Shown piece by piece: positions 8,900 to 16,804 of a stretch of DNA of 39,152 nt. The DNA lies in contig CAYGZM010000019.1 in assembly GCA_964354365.1 (NCBI GenBank), forward strand, positions 1 to 39,152, read 5' to 3'. The number at the start of each line of letters is the position of its first letter. Within the stretch, counting starts at the first letter, position 1. Source of the stretch: CAYGZM01 sp964354365. Lineage in GTDB: Bacteria; Planctomycetota; Phycisphaerae; Sedimentisphaerales; Anaerobacaceae. The translations under genes and the position numbers were made by a program. The notes beneath the pieces were generated by a model. The model was not told the origin of the DNA, did no database searches, and worked only from the letters and a program-made list of their open reading frames with translations.

Positions 8900-9571
8900 G
8901 TGAAGACAAAATACATAACAGCGAAGCTGGTGGTGGTTGTGGTTGTGTCGGCTGTCCTCGTTTTGATTTCGCTCAAAGCGGGCGGGGGAAGTCTCGAACC
9001 GCCCGGGCCGCCCGGGTCGCCTGAGTCGTCGATGCCGAGCCTTGGCGATATCTATACGGCCAGTATGGGGACACAGCCGCCGCTGCCGTTGGCATTCGAT
9101 GCATTTCTGAAGATTGACATGATTCCGGGCGAATCGACGGATGACAAGCACAAGGACTGGATAGAGATACTTTCCTTCAGCCACGGTGTAAGCCAGCCCT
9201 CCAGGGTTGTAGGAGGAGGGGGAGCCGAGCCAAGCAAACACGAGGATTTCTCGCTCGTGCATACGCTGGACAAGGCGAGTCCGAAGCTGGTGTTGTCCTG
9301 CTGCAAGGGCGAGCATATCAAGGAGGTCAGGATAGAGCTCTGCAGGGCGACAGGCGACAAGCAGAAGTATATGGAGTACAAACTGTCCGACGTGATCGTT
9401 AGCTCCGTGAAGCCGAGCGCCGGGACCAGGAGCGGCGATGCGCTGCCGCTGGAAGAAGTCAGCTTCAACTACGCCAAGATCGAGTGGGATTACACGATCA
9501 TAGGCGCCGACGGGCTGCCCGCGGGCAACGTTATTGCCCAGTGGGATTTGATGACCAACAAGGGCAGTTAA
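8900..9571 (+). CDS. Hcp-fold (T6SS tube protein-like) protein with N-terminal signal anchor
   Basis: The 223-aa product begins (GTG, with GGAGG about 9 bases upstream) with a basic residue and a hydrophobic helix at about 8-26 (LVVVVVVSAVLVLISL). A Pro/Gly/Ser linker follows (about 28-48), then an Hcp domain from about residue 62 to the end. The Hcp family signatures are clear: FLKIDMIPGEST, DWIEILSFSHGV, LDKASPKLVLSCC, KEVRIELCRATGDKQKYMEY, LSDVIVSSVKPS, PLEEVSFNYAKIEWDYT, WDLMTNKGS. In classical type VI secretion Hcp is a cytosolic ring protein without a signal. The anchor/signal predicts Sec targeting and extracytoplasmic placement instead. No other T6SS gene lies in the window. The next genes encode other exported proteins, which suggests a surface or matrix role (inference). 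Confidence 0.85.
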   Translation: MKTKYITAKLVVVVVVSAVLVLISLKAGGGSLEPPGPPGSPESSMPSLGDIYTASMGTQPPLPLAFDAFLKIDMIPGESTDDKHKDWIEILSFSHGVSQPSRVVGGGGAEPSKHEDFSLVHTLDKASPKLVLSCCKGEHIKEVRIELCRATGDKQKYMEYKLSDVIVSSVKPSAGTRSGDALPLEEVSFNYAKIEWDYTIIGADGLPAGNVIAQWDLMTNKGS

Positions 9572-9651
9572 AGATCGAACCTCTCGCATGAGATTCAAGC
9601 GTCCTGACAGTCGCTCAGGCAGGTGAATGTCTGAGGCGGTTTGGGAATGAG

Positions 9652-9724
9652 TTCTGCAAAATTGCAGGTAATCAACAAACGATTTTTTCTTTTCTAAGTA
9701 GGCCTAACCTGCAATTTTGCAGAA
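9652..9724. repeat. Perfect 18-bp inverted repeat upstream of the dockerin protein
   Basis: Arms TTCTGCAAAATTGCAGGT (9652-9669) and ACCTGCAATTTTGCAGAA (9707-9724) are exact reverse complements, separated by a 37-nt AT-rich loop containing a T-run. It lies between the Hcp-like gene and the WGENIGW-repeat gene. It could act as a terminator for the former, a regulatory cruciform, or be a small non-autonomous element. The sequence does not decide between these. Confidence 0.85.
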
Positions 9725-9759
9725 GCCTTGAATTTCGGATTGTAAGGAGGTGAGGTAGA

Positions 9760-10452
9760 ATGAGGCAGAGAAGCGTGCTGCTCGTTGTGTGGATGCTGTT
9801 GTCAGCCTCGGTTGCCCTGGCCGGGAGCATTGACCCAACCGAGAACATAGACCCTTATGATGACGGCTCGCAGTATGCCTACAGCGATAACGCGGGGTGG
9901 TTGAATTTTGAGCCGAACCAGGGGCCCGGAGTTACAGTGGGCGACGGCGAGCTTAGCGGTTACGGCTGGGGGGAGAACATCGGCTGGATAAATCTCCGGC
10001 CTGCCTACGGCGGCGTCGTGAATGACGGGACCGGGCTGCTATCGGGTTACGCGTGGGGCGAGAACGTCGGATGGATAAACTTCGACCCCAAGGTTGCCGG
10101 CGATCCGACGCACTACGGCGTTACCATCGACCACGACGGCAATTTCGATGGCTGGGCCTGGGGCGAGAACATCGGCTGGATTCATTTCCGGGACACAACG
10201 CCTGTGGCGTACAAGGTGCAGACATCGTGGATAACCGGTTGTAGCGTCCGCTTTGACGACTTAGGCAGGCTGGTGCAGCAATGGCTTTACGGCCCACCCA
10301 TCAACCCGGATGGCGGTGGGACGCTCATCGGCGACCTGGACGGCAGCGGCGACGTCGATTTCGGCGACTACGCGAAACTTGCGGAACTGTGGCTCGAGTT
10401 GTGCCCGCTCGGGTGGCCGTTGAGGGAGATACCGACCGGCGATGAGCCTTGA
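9760..10452 (+). CDS. Secreted WGENIGW-repeat protein with C-terminal dockerin-like module
   Basis: A 230-aa protein with a signal peptide at about 1-21 (VLLVVWMLLSASVALAG). Residues about 40-145 carry four related motifs: one degenerate (YSDNAGWLNFEP) and three strong (YGWGENIGWINLRP, YAWGENVGWINFDP, WAWGENIGWIHFRD), spaced at about 30-40 residues. This gives a Trp/Gly-rich beta repeat domain. The C-terminus has GDLDGSGDVDFGDYAKLAELWL-type spacing, with the calcium-loop pattern D-x-D-x-S-x-D of a single dockerin/EF-hand repeat. The same module ends the beta-helix protein at 12878. AAGGAGG lies about 8 bases before the ATG. It is probably a surface or secreted structural protein, and its partner is unknown. 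Confidence 0.75.
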   Translation: MRQRSVLLVVWMLLSASVALAGSIDPTENIDPYDDGSQYAYSDNAGWLNFEPNQGPGVTVGDGELSGYGWGENIGWINLRPAYGGVVNDGTGLLSGYAWGENVGWINFDPKVAGDPTHYGVTIDHDGNFDGWAWGENIGWIHFRDTTPVAYKVQTSWITGCSVRFDDLGRLVQQWLYGPPINPDGGGTLIGDLDGSGDVDFGDYAKLAELWLELCPLGWPLREIPTGDEP

Positions 10453-10464
10453 TAAGAGGTCCGG

Positions 10465-12726
10465 CTAAAGGCCGTTTTTGCTATCGGCCTTCTCCTGGGA
10501 TTCGCGCCACTGCTTGAACTGCAAGACTTCAAGCATCGCACGCAGCGCGCGAACGTCGTCATCGGGCTGCTTGTCCTTCATACGGTCAATTACCTTTTGG
10601 AGCATTTCGATTCCTTCGACGTATTTTTGCTGCAGTTCAAAGACCTTTGCAAGCTCGATGTAGCCGGCGATGTCATCGGGATTCATCTCTATCACTTTGC
10701 CGAACGCCTTGGCGGCGTTTTCAAAATCGCGGATTTTGACCAAAGCGGCGCCCAGCTTGAACTGGAATTCGGGTGTCTGAGGGTACTTTTCGGTAAGCTC
10801 GCGGAAGAGTTCGGCGGCATTTTTGAAATGCAGCGAGGCCTCTTCCTCGCGATTGAGGTTCTGCAGGGCCGCGGCAAGCTCGAAATTCACTCTTGCAAGA
10901 TTCCTTTTATCTGGAGACAGGTCGTTGTATTCGATGGCTCTTTTGAAGGCCCGGACGGCGCTGCCGTAATCGGCGAGTCGAAAACATATAAAGCCAATTT
11001 CGCTGTACGCTATTGTTGTTAACCGGGGCTCTGTTTCGGCTGTTTTCTGATAAAAAGGGATGCTTTCTTCAGGATGGCCCCCTATGGAGAGCCTTTGGGC
11101 CTCCTGCAAATACCGGTAGGCGAGGAACCCCTTGGCGCTTCGGCGAACGACGGGGGCGAGGAGGTTCTCGACGGGGGCGTAGTCGTCGGTCAAGACGACG
11201 CCTTGGGACCTGGCCTTTATGTACTCCATATCGGATTCGTTCAGGCGCCAAAGCTCGTTTGTTGTTTTTCGGCCGGCGACTACATTGGCGATGTCGAGTT
11301 TTCGCTTGGCGGCGACGACGACAAAGGTGTTTCTCCCCCACTTTGGCTGACCGAGCTCCGTCACGATGTGAACGTCGGTGAAGGTCTGCTGCAGGGTATT
11401 GACTACGGCGCCTATGTATTCTCCAAACTCGTAAATGTCTATGAGTGTGAGCATATAGACGCCATCGTTGGTGAGAATGGCTGCGATTTTGTCGTTGAAT
11501 TCCTTTGTAAGCAGTTGAAAAGGTACGGAATAATCGTTGAAGGCGTCTCCATAGACAAAGTCGTAGAGTCTCCCGGTTCCGGCGCGTTGCTGCCGGAGGA
11601 GCTGGTCAACGTAATTTCGCGCGTCCATAGTGTGGGTGTTGATGGTGGTGTCGCGTTGGAGGCCGAAGGCGCGCATAGCGGCCCGCGTGACGCCGGGGTC
11701 TATCTCGACGACGTCTATTGAGCTTCCGGGCCAGGCCTGCTCGACGTACCTGGGCCACACGTAGCCCCCGCCTCCGATTACCATTACCGAGAGCTTGTCT
11801 TTGGCGGCGCTGAGGCCGTGGGTTATTGCAGCGTAGATTTCCGTGTAGAAGTACTGGAGATTGGCGATATCGCCCATCAGAATTCTGCTGTGCGTGAGCT
11901 TGTCCTCCATAAACTCGCGTTTGTCGGGGTCTTGGGAGATTTGTTTGACCGCGACGTAGCAGTACGCCGTTTCGTCCTGGTATATTATTTGGGGGTCGGG
12001 CTGCTCTCGCAGGGCCAGGGCCGCGCCGGCGGTGCGGCAGTAGTCTATCGGCGCCATTCCCATCGCCATGGCCCAGAGGAACACTACGGCCCAGATGCAA
12101 AAGGGCCAAAGACGGGTGGAGTAGAGTATGCCCATAAGCAGGAGGATTCCGCCGATGACCCAGATAATCATCGTGGTTCCCACGGCGCCGATGAGATAGA
12201 ACCCGGCGGCGAACGTGCCGGCGATGCTTCCGATAGCGCCCCAGGCATAAATAGTCCCGACGGTTCTTCCCGTGGGCAGTCCGCGGTCGAGGGCCATTTT
12301 GGCGACTATGGGACTGATTGCGCCCAGGATTGTCGATGGGAGCATAAAGACCAGGAATACGTGCGTGAAGGTCCGTGCGGGCCAGCTTAGCTCCCAAAGC
12401 CACATCAATCCGCCGACAAGGTTGTTGAGAATAACGGTGAACACGCAGGCGGCGGATGCAATTGTAAAGAGGACGGCCAGCGCCCTCCTGGCGGGGCAGC
12501 GGTCCGCGATTCGGCCGCCGAGGGCGTTGCCGAGGGAAATTCCGGCCAGCACGATTCCTATGACGGCGGTCCAGGTGTATAGAGATGAGCCGAGATGCCT
12601 GGCTATAAGGCGTGCGGCGACGAGCTCCAGGACCATAATACAGAGACTTGAGATGAAGACCGTCGCAGCGGGTACAACGAGAGAGACCCCAGCGGGGTCT
12701 TTGGCATTGATTTGGTCTTTTTCCAT
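10465..12726 (-). CDS. Fused membrane / spermidine-synthase-like / TPR protein
   Basis: A 753-aa protein in three parts. Residues about 15-235 form roughly seven to eight membrane helices of the type found in fused MFS/spermidine synthases (SLCIMVLELVAARLIARHLG at the start). Residues about 240-520 are a Rossmann methyltransferase-like spermidine synthase domain, with the nucleotide loop VMVIGGGGYVWPRY, the acidic VVEIDPGV, TMDARNYV and YGDAFNDYSVP. Residues about 555-735 contain TPRs (YSEIGFICFRLADYGSAVRAF; FQFKLGAALVKIRDFENAAKAF; AGYIELAKVFELQQKYVEG). Whether it makes a polyamine or acts on another aminopropyl acceptor is not known for membrane-fused members. The gene converges with the dockerin gene (12 bp apart) and diverges from the beta-helix gene. 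A 7-bp hairpin (AAGGCCG/CGGCCTT) overlaps its last codons. Confidence 0.85.
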   Translation of the reverse strand: MEKDQINAKDPAGVSLVVPAATVFISSLCIMVLELVAARLIARHLGSSLYTWTAVIGIVLAGISLGNALGGRIADRCPARRALAVLFTIASAACVFTVILNNLVGGLMWLWELSWPARTFTHVFLVFMLPSTILGAISPIVAKMALDRGLPTGRTVGTIYAWGAIGSIAGTFAAGFYLIGAVGTTMIIWVIGGILLLMGILYSTRLWPFCIWAVVFLWAMAMGMAPIDYCRTAGAALALREQPDPQIIYQDETAYCYVAVKQISQDPDKREFMEDKLTHSRILMGDIANLQYFYTEIYAAITHGLSAAKDKLSVMVIGGGGYVWPRYVEQAWPGSSIDVVEIDPGVTRAAMRAFGLQRDTTINTHTMDARNYVDQLLRQQRAGTGRLYDFVYGDAFNDYSVPFQLLTKEFNDKIAAILTNDGVYMLTLIDIYEFGEYIGAVVNTLQQTFTDVHIVTELGQPKWGRNTFVVVAAKRKLDIANVVAGRKTTNELWRLNESDMEYIKARSQGVVLTDDYAPVENLLAPVVRRSAKGFLAYRYLQEAQRLSIGGHPEESIPFYQKTAETEPRLTTIAYSEIGFICFRLADYGSAVRAFKRAIEYNDLSPDKRNLARVNFELAAALQNLNREEEASLHFKNAAELFRELTEKYPQTPEFQFKLGAALVKIRDFENAAKAFGKVIEMNPDDIAGYIELAKVFELQQKYVEGIEMLQKVIDRMKDKQPDDDVRALRAMLEVLQFKQWRESQEKADSKNGL

Positions 12727-12801
12727 AGGCGTAGAGTCTATGTATCTGCCGGTTCCAAATGCAAGAAAAAAAACGATTCAATCGATTTGAGAGAAAAGTC
12801 C

Positions 12802-12830
12802 TGGACAAGGCCCAGCCAGGCGGGTAGAAT
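12802..12830 (+). promoter_or_regulatory. Likely sigma70-type promoter of the beta-helix gene
   Basis: TGGACA at 12802-12807 and TAGAAT at 12825-12830 with a 17-bp spacer, placing the transcription start near 12837, about 40 nt before the ATG at 12878. It lies in the divergent gap with the spermidine-synthase fusion. Confidence 0.5.
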
Positions 12831-12877
12831 AACCTCAGGCTCGTGATTATGGGAACTTTTTAGTGGAAGGAGATACA

Positions 12878-14752
12878 ATGAGGCAGAGAACAATTCGCAA
12901 CACAATTCTGTCGGTTTTCGTCTGTCTTTTCGCAATGGCCGTTTGCGCCAACGCCAAGACAATCTATGTCGATGACGACGCTATGGGGGCGAATGACGGC
13001 TCAAGCTGGGCCGATGCGTACAACTATCTGCAGGATGCCCTGATGTTCGGCACCACAGGAGATGAAATCCGTGTCGCTCAGGGGGTCTATAGGCCGGATG
13101 AGTTTGTTTTGAGCAAACGGCCGAATCTTGGGCGAGAGGAGACCTTCCAACTTATAAACGGCGTAACCCTCAAAGGCGGCTACGCCGGCTTCGGTCAGAC
13201 CGCCCCTAACGCACGCGACGTTGCGCTATACAAGACAATCCTCAGCGGTGACTTAAATGGAGACGACGTCGAGGTCGCAGACGCTTGTGATCTACGCAAC
13301 GAGCCGAGCCGGGTTGAGAATAGCTACCATGTTGTAACAGCCAGCGTAACATACGCTGCCGCCGTGCTCGATGGTTTCACAATCACAGGAGGAAATGCAA
13401 GCAGCCTTTATTATGAAGACCCGAATTCCAGAGGCGGAGGATTATACGGTGGATACCCGGTCCTTCTCAACTGCACGCTTACCGCGAACTATGCACGCCA
13501 GGGCGGTGGAATGTGTGGCTGGGGGATCTTCGTCGATTGCATGTTTATCGCGAACTCAGCAGACGACGGTGGTGCGGTGTACAGTGGTGGTGACTTTACC
13601 AACTGCACTTTCATTGGGAACTCGGCGAGAATAGACGGTGGCGCGATTAACGGTGACGGCTATCTGACCGGGTGCACTTTCCGTCGTAACTCTGCGGGCT
13701 ACTGGGGAGGAGCTGTGTACAACTGTGACACTGCCGTCGCAAGACTCATAGACTGTGTTCTCGAAGGGAACTCTGCCGACTGGGCGGGAGGTGGCGTTTT
13801 CGTGTACCAAGGTGAAGTGGAACTGATCGACTGCATTCTGCGCGGAAACTCAGCGAATGAAGGAGGCGCGGTGGCAAGCAACAACAGCTACTCCAGACTG
13901 ATCGACTGCACTTTCACAGGCAATTCGGCCTCCCAATCCGGTGGTGGTGTGTGGAACTGGGGGAGCATGATCATGACGAGCTGCTCCATCACAGACAACT
14001 CTGCCGAGCAAGGAGGAGGAATAAGCACCAACGGCGAGTTGCTTCTGATCAACTGCACGCTTGCAGGGAACTGGGCATCCCAATCCGGCGGTGGACTCTG
14101 GAATAGATGTGGCGACCTGTGCCTTAGCAATTGCACCTTTGCCGGAAATTCGGCAGACCGTGGCCATGCTCTGGCCTCCAATACATGGGAGCAACGGTGT
14201 TCCACGAGCATCCAGTTGACGAATTGCATCCTCTGGGACGGCGGCAATGAGATATGGAATAACGATTATTCAGCCGAGATTACGATAGCTCACAGCGATG
14301 TTCAGGGTGGGCCGGCGGCGGTTTATGATCCGTGCAATGTGGTTATCTGGGGCAGCGGCAACATCGATAGCGATCCCTGCTTCGCTGACCCCGGCTATTG
14401 GGACGCCAACGCCACGCCTGACGATGCGAATGATAATTTCTGGGCCGATGGCGATTATCATTTGAAGTCTCAGGCTGGGCGGTGGGATGTAAACGAAGGA
14501 CGATGGATGACAGACGATGTGACGAGTCCTTGTATTGATGCGGGAGACCCGATGAGTCCGATAGGACTTGAACCGTTCCCGAACGGGGGCCGAATCAATA
14601 TGGGCGCTTATGGCGGGACGGCTGAGGCGAGCAAGTCGTATTTCGGAAAACCGCCTTGTGAGACTATCGTTGCTGGCGACATAAACGGCGACTGCGCAGT
14701 TGATTTCAAGGACTTTGTACTCATGGCTCTACATTGGCTGGGAGGTAGATAA
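12878..14752 (+). CDS. Secreted right-handed parallel beta-helix protein with dockerin-like C-terminus
   Basis: A 624-aa protein. The upstream GTG at 12863 is in frame, but GGAAGGAG at 12866-12873 is the ribosome-binding site for the ATG at 12878, so I choose the latter. The signal peptide is at about 1-27. Next comes IYVDDDAMGANDGSSWADAY, typical of surface beta-helix proteins with Cys-free coils. At least eight rungs follow, with the pattern L-x-x-C-x-F/L-x-x-N-S-A-x-x-G-G-A/G (CTLTANYARQGGG; CTFIGNSARIDGGA; CTFTGNSASQSGGG; CTLAGNWASQSGGG). The C-terminus is a single dockerin/EF-hand repeat (GDINGDCAVDFKDFVLMALHWL). Such proteins are usually surface-displayed polysaccharide-binding proteins, lyases or adhesins. 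No lyase catalytic residues can be assigned. Confidence 0.85.
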   Translation: MRQRTIRNTILSVFVCLFAMAVCANAKTIYVDDDAMGANDGSSWADAYNYLQDALMFGTTGDEIRVAQGVYRPDEFVLSKRPNLGREETFQLINGVTLKGGYAGFGQTAPNARDVALYKTILSGDLNGDDVEVADACDLRNEPSRVENSYHVVTASVTYAAAVLDGFTITGGNASSLYYEDPNSRGGGLYGGYPVLLNCTLTANYARQGGGMCGWGIFVDCMFIANSADDGGAVYSGGDFTNCTFIGNSARIDGGAINGDGYLTGCTFRRNSAGYWGGAVYNCDTAVARLIDCVLEGNSADWAGGGVFVYQGEVELIDCILRGNSANEGGAVASNNSYSRLIDCTFTGNSASQSGGGVWNWGSMIMTSCSITDNSAEQGGGISTNGELLLINCTLAGNWASQSGGGLWNRCGDLCLSNCTFAGNSADRGHALASNTWEQRCSTSIQLTNCILWDGGNEIWNNDYSAEITIAHSDVQGGPAAVYDPCNVVIWGSGNIDSDPCFADPGYWDANATPDDANDNFWADGDYHLKSQAGRWDVNEGRWMTDDVTSPCIDAGDPMSPIGLEPFPNGGRINMGAYGGTAEASKSYFGKPPCETIVAGDINGDCAVDFKDFVLMALHWLGGR

Positions 14753-14821
14753 TTGATTCGGCCCAACCAACGGCGGATCTTCGGTATGGATTGCTGATGA
14801 TTCCTTCAAAACAAGTTTTGA

Positions 14822-14849
14822 TTGACTTTTTGCCGGATTATGCTATGAT
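14822..14849 (+). promoter_or_regulatory. Sigma70-type promoter (extended -10) for the receiver/GGDEF pair
   Basis: TTGACT at 14822-14827 and TATGAT at 14844-14849, with a 16-bp spacer and a TG dinucleotide just upstream of the -10. The predicted start is near 14856, about 70 nt before the first gene of the pair at 14926. Confidence 0.65.
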
Positions 14850-14925
14850 AGAGAAGGACGATTGCTGAGGCGTTTATGAGCCGTGGCGGCGCTTCTATTT
14901 CAGGGATGGGTCTATAAATACAGGG

Positions 14926-15486
14926 ATGGCAGAGTTCTCTTCGGGTTTGCAGTTGCAGGCGGTAGTAGTCGGCGGCTCATCGGATGAGCTTGTGCGAGGT
15001 GTGATGGGCTTGGCCGGCGGTTATGGTATTGAGTCTGTCCGGTGCGAGGATGTATATTCGGCTGTCGGCAGGATGGCTGAGAGGGCGGGGGCGAGGGGTG
15101 TTATAATCGGACGGCTTGGAGAGCTTGGCAGAGAGGATGGTCGGTTCTTTGAGATAGCACGCCGAAACGGTTTTGCGTGCTGCTGCCTTGTTGATAAGGG
15201 TTTGGCAGAGAGGCGACGGGCGGTTCTGGCTGCGATGGAGGCCGGGGCCTTTGTTCTCACCGAGGCGACGCAGATTGACGAGGTGTTGATGGAATTGTCG
15301 GGCGGCGGCGCGCGTGGGGCGGAGGAGCAGGGAGGCAGCAAGCCGCGAGCCTTGCTTAGAGAGGTGATGGGAAAAATTCTGGGGGTCGGCGGAGCCGGCT
15401 CGCCTGGAAATAGCAAGGCGTCAAGTTTTCTGAAGGATGAATTTCGCACAACTAAGGCAGAGCTGGATGCTTTGCTTGGAGATTGA
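14926..15486 (+). CDS. Receiver-like (pseudo-receiver) signalling protein
   Basis: A 186-aa protein. Residues about 10-125 follow the alternating pattern of a response-regulator receiver fold (LQAVVVGGSSDELVRGVMGL; GARGVIIGRLGEL; GFACCCLVDKGLAERRRAVLAAMEAGAFVLTEA). The usual phosphoacceptor position is occupied by Arg/Leu (IIGRLGE) and no conserved Lys-Pro is evident, so it is probably not phosphorylated canonically. The last 50 residues form a charged tail (FLKDEFRTTKAELDALLGD). Its stop is 5 bp before the start of a GGDEF gene, so the two are almost certainly co-transcribed from the promoter at 14822. The role is likely to be input or regulation of the cyclase (inference). Confidence 0.6.
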   Translation: MAEFSSGLQLQAVVVGGSSDELVRGVMGLAGGYGIESVRCEDVYSAVGRMAERAGARGVIIGRLGELGREDGRFFEIARRNGFACCCLVDKGLAERRRAVLAAMEAGAFVLTEATQIDEVLMELSGGGARGAEEQGGSKPRALLREVMGKILGVGGAGSPGNSKASSFLKDEFRTTKAELDALLGD

Positions 15487-15491
15487 GATAG

Positions 15492-16610
15492 ATGGGAGTT
15501 CGCGGCAAATCAGGCGGGGCGGAGCGAGAGGGCGGGAAGATCCTTCTTACGGGCGATATCGGCAAGGCCTTTGTCGATGCCGGGGATATTTCTGCGGAGA
15601 ATTGCGAAGTCTGTCCGAATATACTTGATGCTATCGATGCGGCGTCGAAGAGGAGGTTTGCGGCGATCGGGGTGGTGATGTCGGGCGCGTCCGGCAGGTT
15701 GCGCAGCGCCTTGAAGGCGCTGCGGGAGAGCTGCGAGTCGAGAATCATTCTTCTTGCGCAGATGTCGGAAGAGCCGAGGGCGATTCGGCTTGTCGGTTCG
15801 AGCTGTAATGGTTCGAGCGTGGCGGATGATTACCTGATTTGTCCGATTCGTTTTTCGGCGTTGGCGCTGCGAGTGCAGGAGTTCGGGCGTGCGTTGAGCG
15901 TCGCCCCTTCGGCTTCTCCCTCGACGCCGCTCGGGACATGGCTCAGGGCAGGCTCGCCGGCGACGGCTAAACCTGGGGTGCGGATGAACGCGGCGGCGGA
16001 AGAAAGGACCAGGCATCTTGAGAAGCTGGCTACGGAGGATGACCTGACGGGATTGAAGAACCGAAGATACATTTGGGAGTTTGCCGGGCAGGTTATCGCG
16101 CGAGCAGGGAAGGAAAACGGGCGGGTCACATTGCTTGTTTTTGACGTCGATAACCTCAAGCATTACAACGATCTGTACGGTCATCTGGCGGGCGATTCGA
16201 TTTTGAAGCAGGCTGCTGTTCTGATTCGCCGGTGCTGTCGTGCGCATGATGTTGTGGGGAGGATTGGGGGCGATGAGTTTGCGGTGGTTTTCTGGGACGA
16301 CCCTCGGCGAAAATCGGCTGGCTCGGAAAGCGAGCGGCGCTCGGCGAGAGCGGACCATCCGGCAGAGGCGATTTGTATTGCGAAACGATTCGTGAGGGAA
16401 TTAGAGAAGGCGGAGCTGAATTTGTTGGGTCCGGAGGGGAAGGGCGTTCTGGCGATAAGCGGGGGCCTGGCGAGCTTTCCGCGGGATGGTTCGACTATAG
16501 GGGAGCTTTTTGAGAAGGCGGACCAGGCCCTGCTGGACGCGAAGCGGAGCGGCAAGAACAGAATCTATCTGGTGGGCAAGCCTCAAAACGACATAGCGGA
16601 TATTGAGTAA
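15492..16610 (+). CDS. Diguanylate cyclase with degenerate receiver domain (GGDEF)
   Basis: A 372-aa protein that makes cyclic di-GMP from two GTP. Residues 15-135 are a degenerate receiver (ILLTGDIGKAFVDAGDI ... RIILLAQMSEEPRAIRLVG ... LICPIRFSALALRVQEF). Residues about 137-158 are a linker encoded by an interspersed repeat. The GGDEF domain runs from DDLTGLKNRRYIWEF to the end, with the metal-binding VFDVDNLKHYND, the active site GGDEF at 259-263 and an inhibitory I-site R250-x-x-D253 exactly five residues before it. A polar insertion (about 270-290, RKSAGSESERRSAR) follows the active-site hairpin. All catalytic residues are intact, so activity with product feedback inhibition is expected. 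It is coupled to the receiver-like gene upstream. Confidence 0.9.
   Translation: MGVRGKSGGAEREGGKILLTGDIGKAFVDAGDISAENCEVCPNILDAIDAASKRRFAAIGVVMSGASGRLRSALKALRESCESRIILLAQMSEEPRAIRLVGSSCNGSSVADDYLICPIRFSALALRVQEFGRALSVAPSASPSTPLGTWLRAGSPATAKPGVRMNAAAEERTRHLEKLATEDDLTGLKNRRYIWEFAGQVIARAGKENGRVTLLVFDVDNLKHYNDLYGHLAGDSILKQAAVLIRRCCRAHDVVGRIGGDEFAVVFWDDPRRKSAGSESERRSARADHPAEAICIAKRFVRELEKAELNLLGPEGKGVLAISGGLASFPRDGSTIGELFEKADQALLDAKRSGKNRIYLVGKPQNDIADIE
15903..15963 (+). repeat. Interspersed repeat inside the GGDEF gene linker
   Basis: The stretch contains CTCCCTCGACG, GCTCGGGACATGGCTCAGGG and CAGGCTCGC. It matches the intergenic repeat at about 38412-38460 (CTCCCTCGACGTTGCTCGGGACATGGTTCAGGGCGGGCTTCCTCGC with few differences). 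It is translated in frame as a Ser/Pro/Thr/Ala linker. Confidence 0.75.
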
Positions 16611-16719
16611 GCGTATCTCGCATATCGCATCTGATATATCGCATATTGCATCTTGTTCAAGGCGGGGGCGGACTGCGCATTATTGGGAGACCCAAGGGGA
16701 AAAATTCCGGAATAAGCCG

Positions 16720-16747
16720 TTGACGGTGGGGAGTGATGACATACAAT
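16720..16747 (+). promoter_or_regulatory. Sigma70-type promoter for the HEAT-repeat gene
   Basis: TTGACG at 16720-16725 and TACAAT at 16742-16747, spacer 16 bp. The predicted start is near 16754, about 50 nt upstream of the ATG at 16805. The DNA just upstream (16613-16655) holds a degenerate run of the 7-bp CGTATCT/CGCATAT repeat. Confidence 0.6.
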
Positions 16748-16804
16748 AGTCTGGGATTCAAGAGTAACTTGTACATCCTCAGGCAACAGGAAAGGATATG
16801 AATT

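Noticed and set aside
8900..9571. Evidence for a type VI secretion system
   Set aside because: Only the Hcp fold is present; no sheath, baseplate, ATPase or VgrG gene in the window, and the protein bears a signal anchor.
10465..10491. Rho-independent terminator between convergent genes
   Set aside because: The 7-bp hairpin lies within the last codons of the minus-strand gene and has no clear terminal T-run in either direction.
11606..12808. 400-codon minus-strand open frame overlapping the spermidine-synthase fusion
   Set aside because: Same strand, different frame, Arg/Pro/His-rich; the overlapping 753-aa frame has unmistakable domains.
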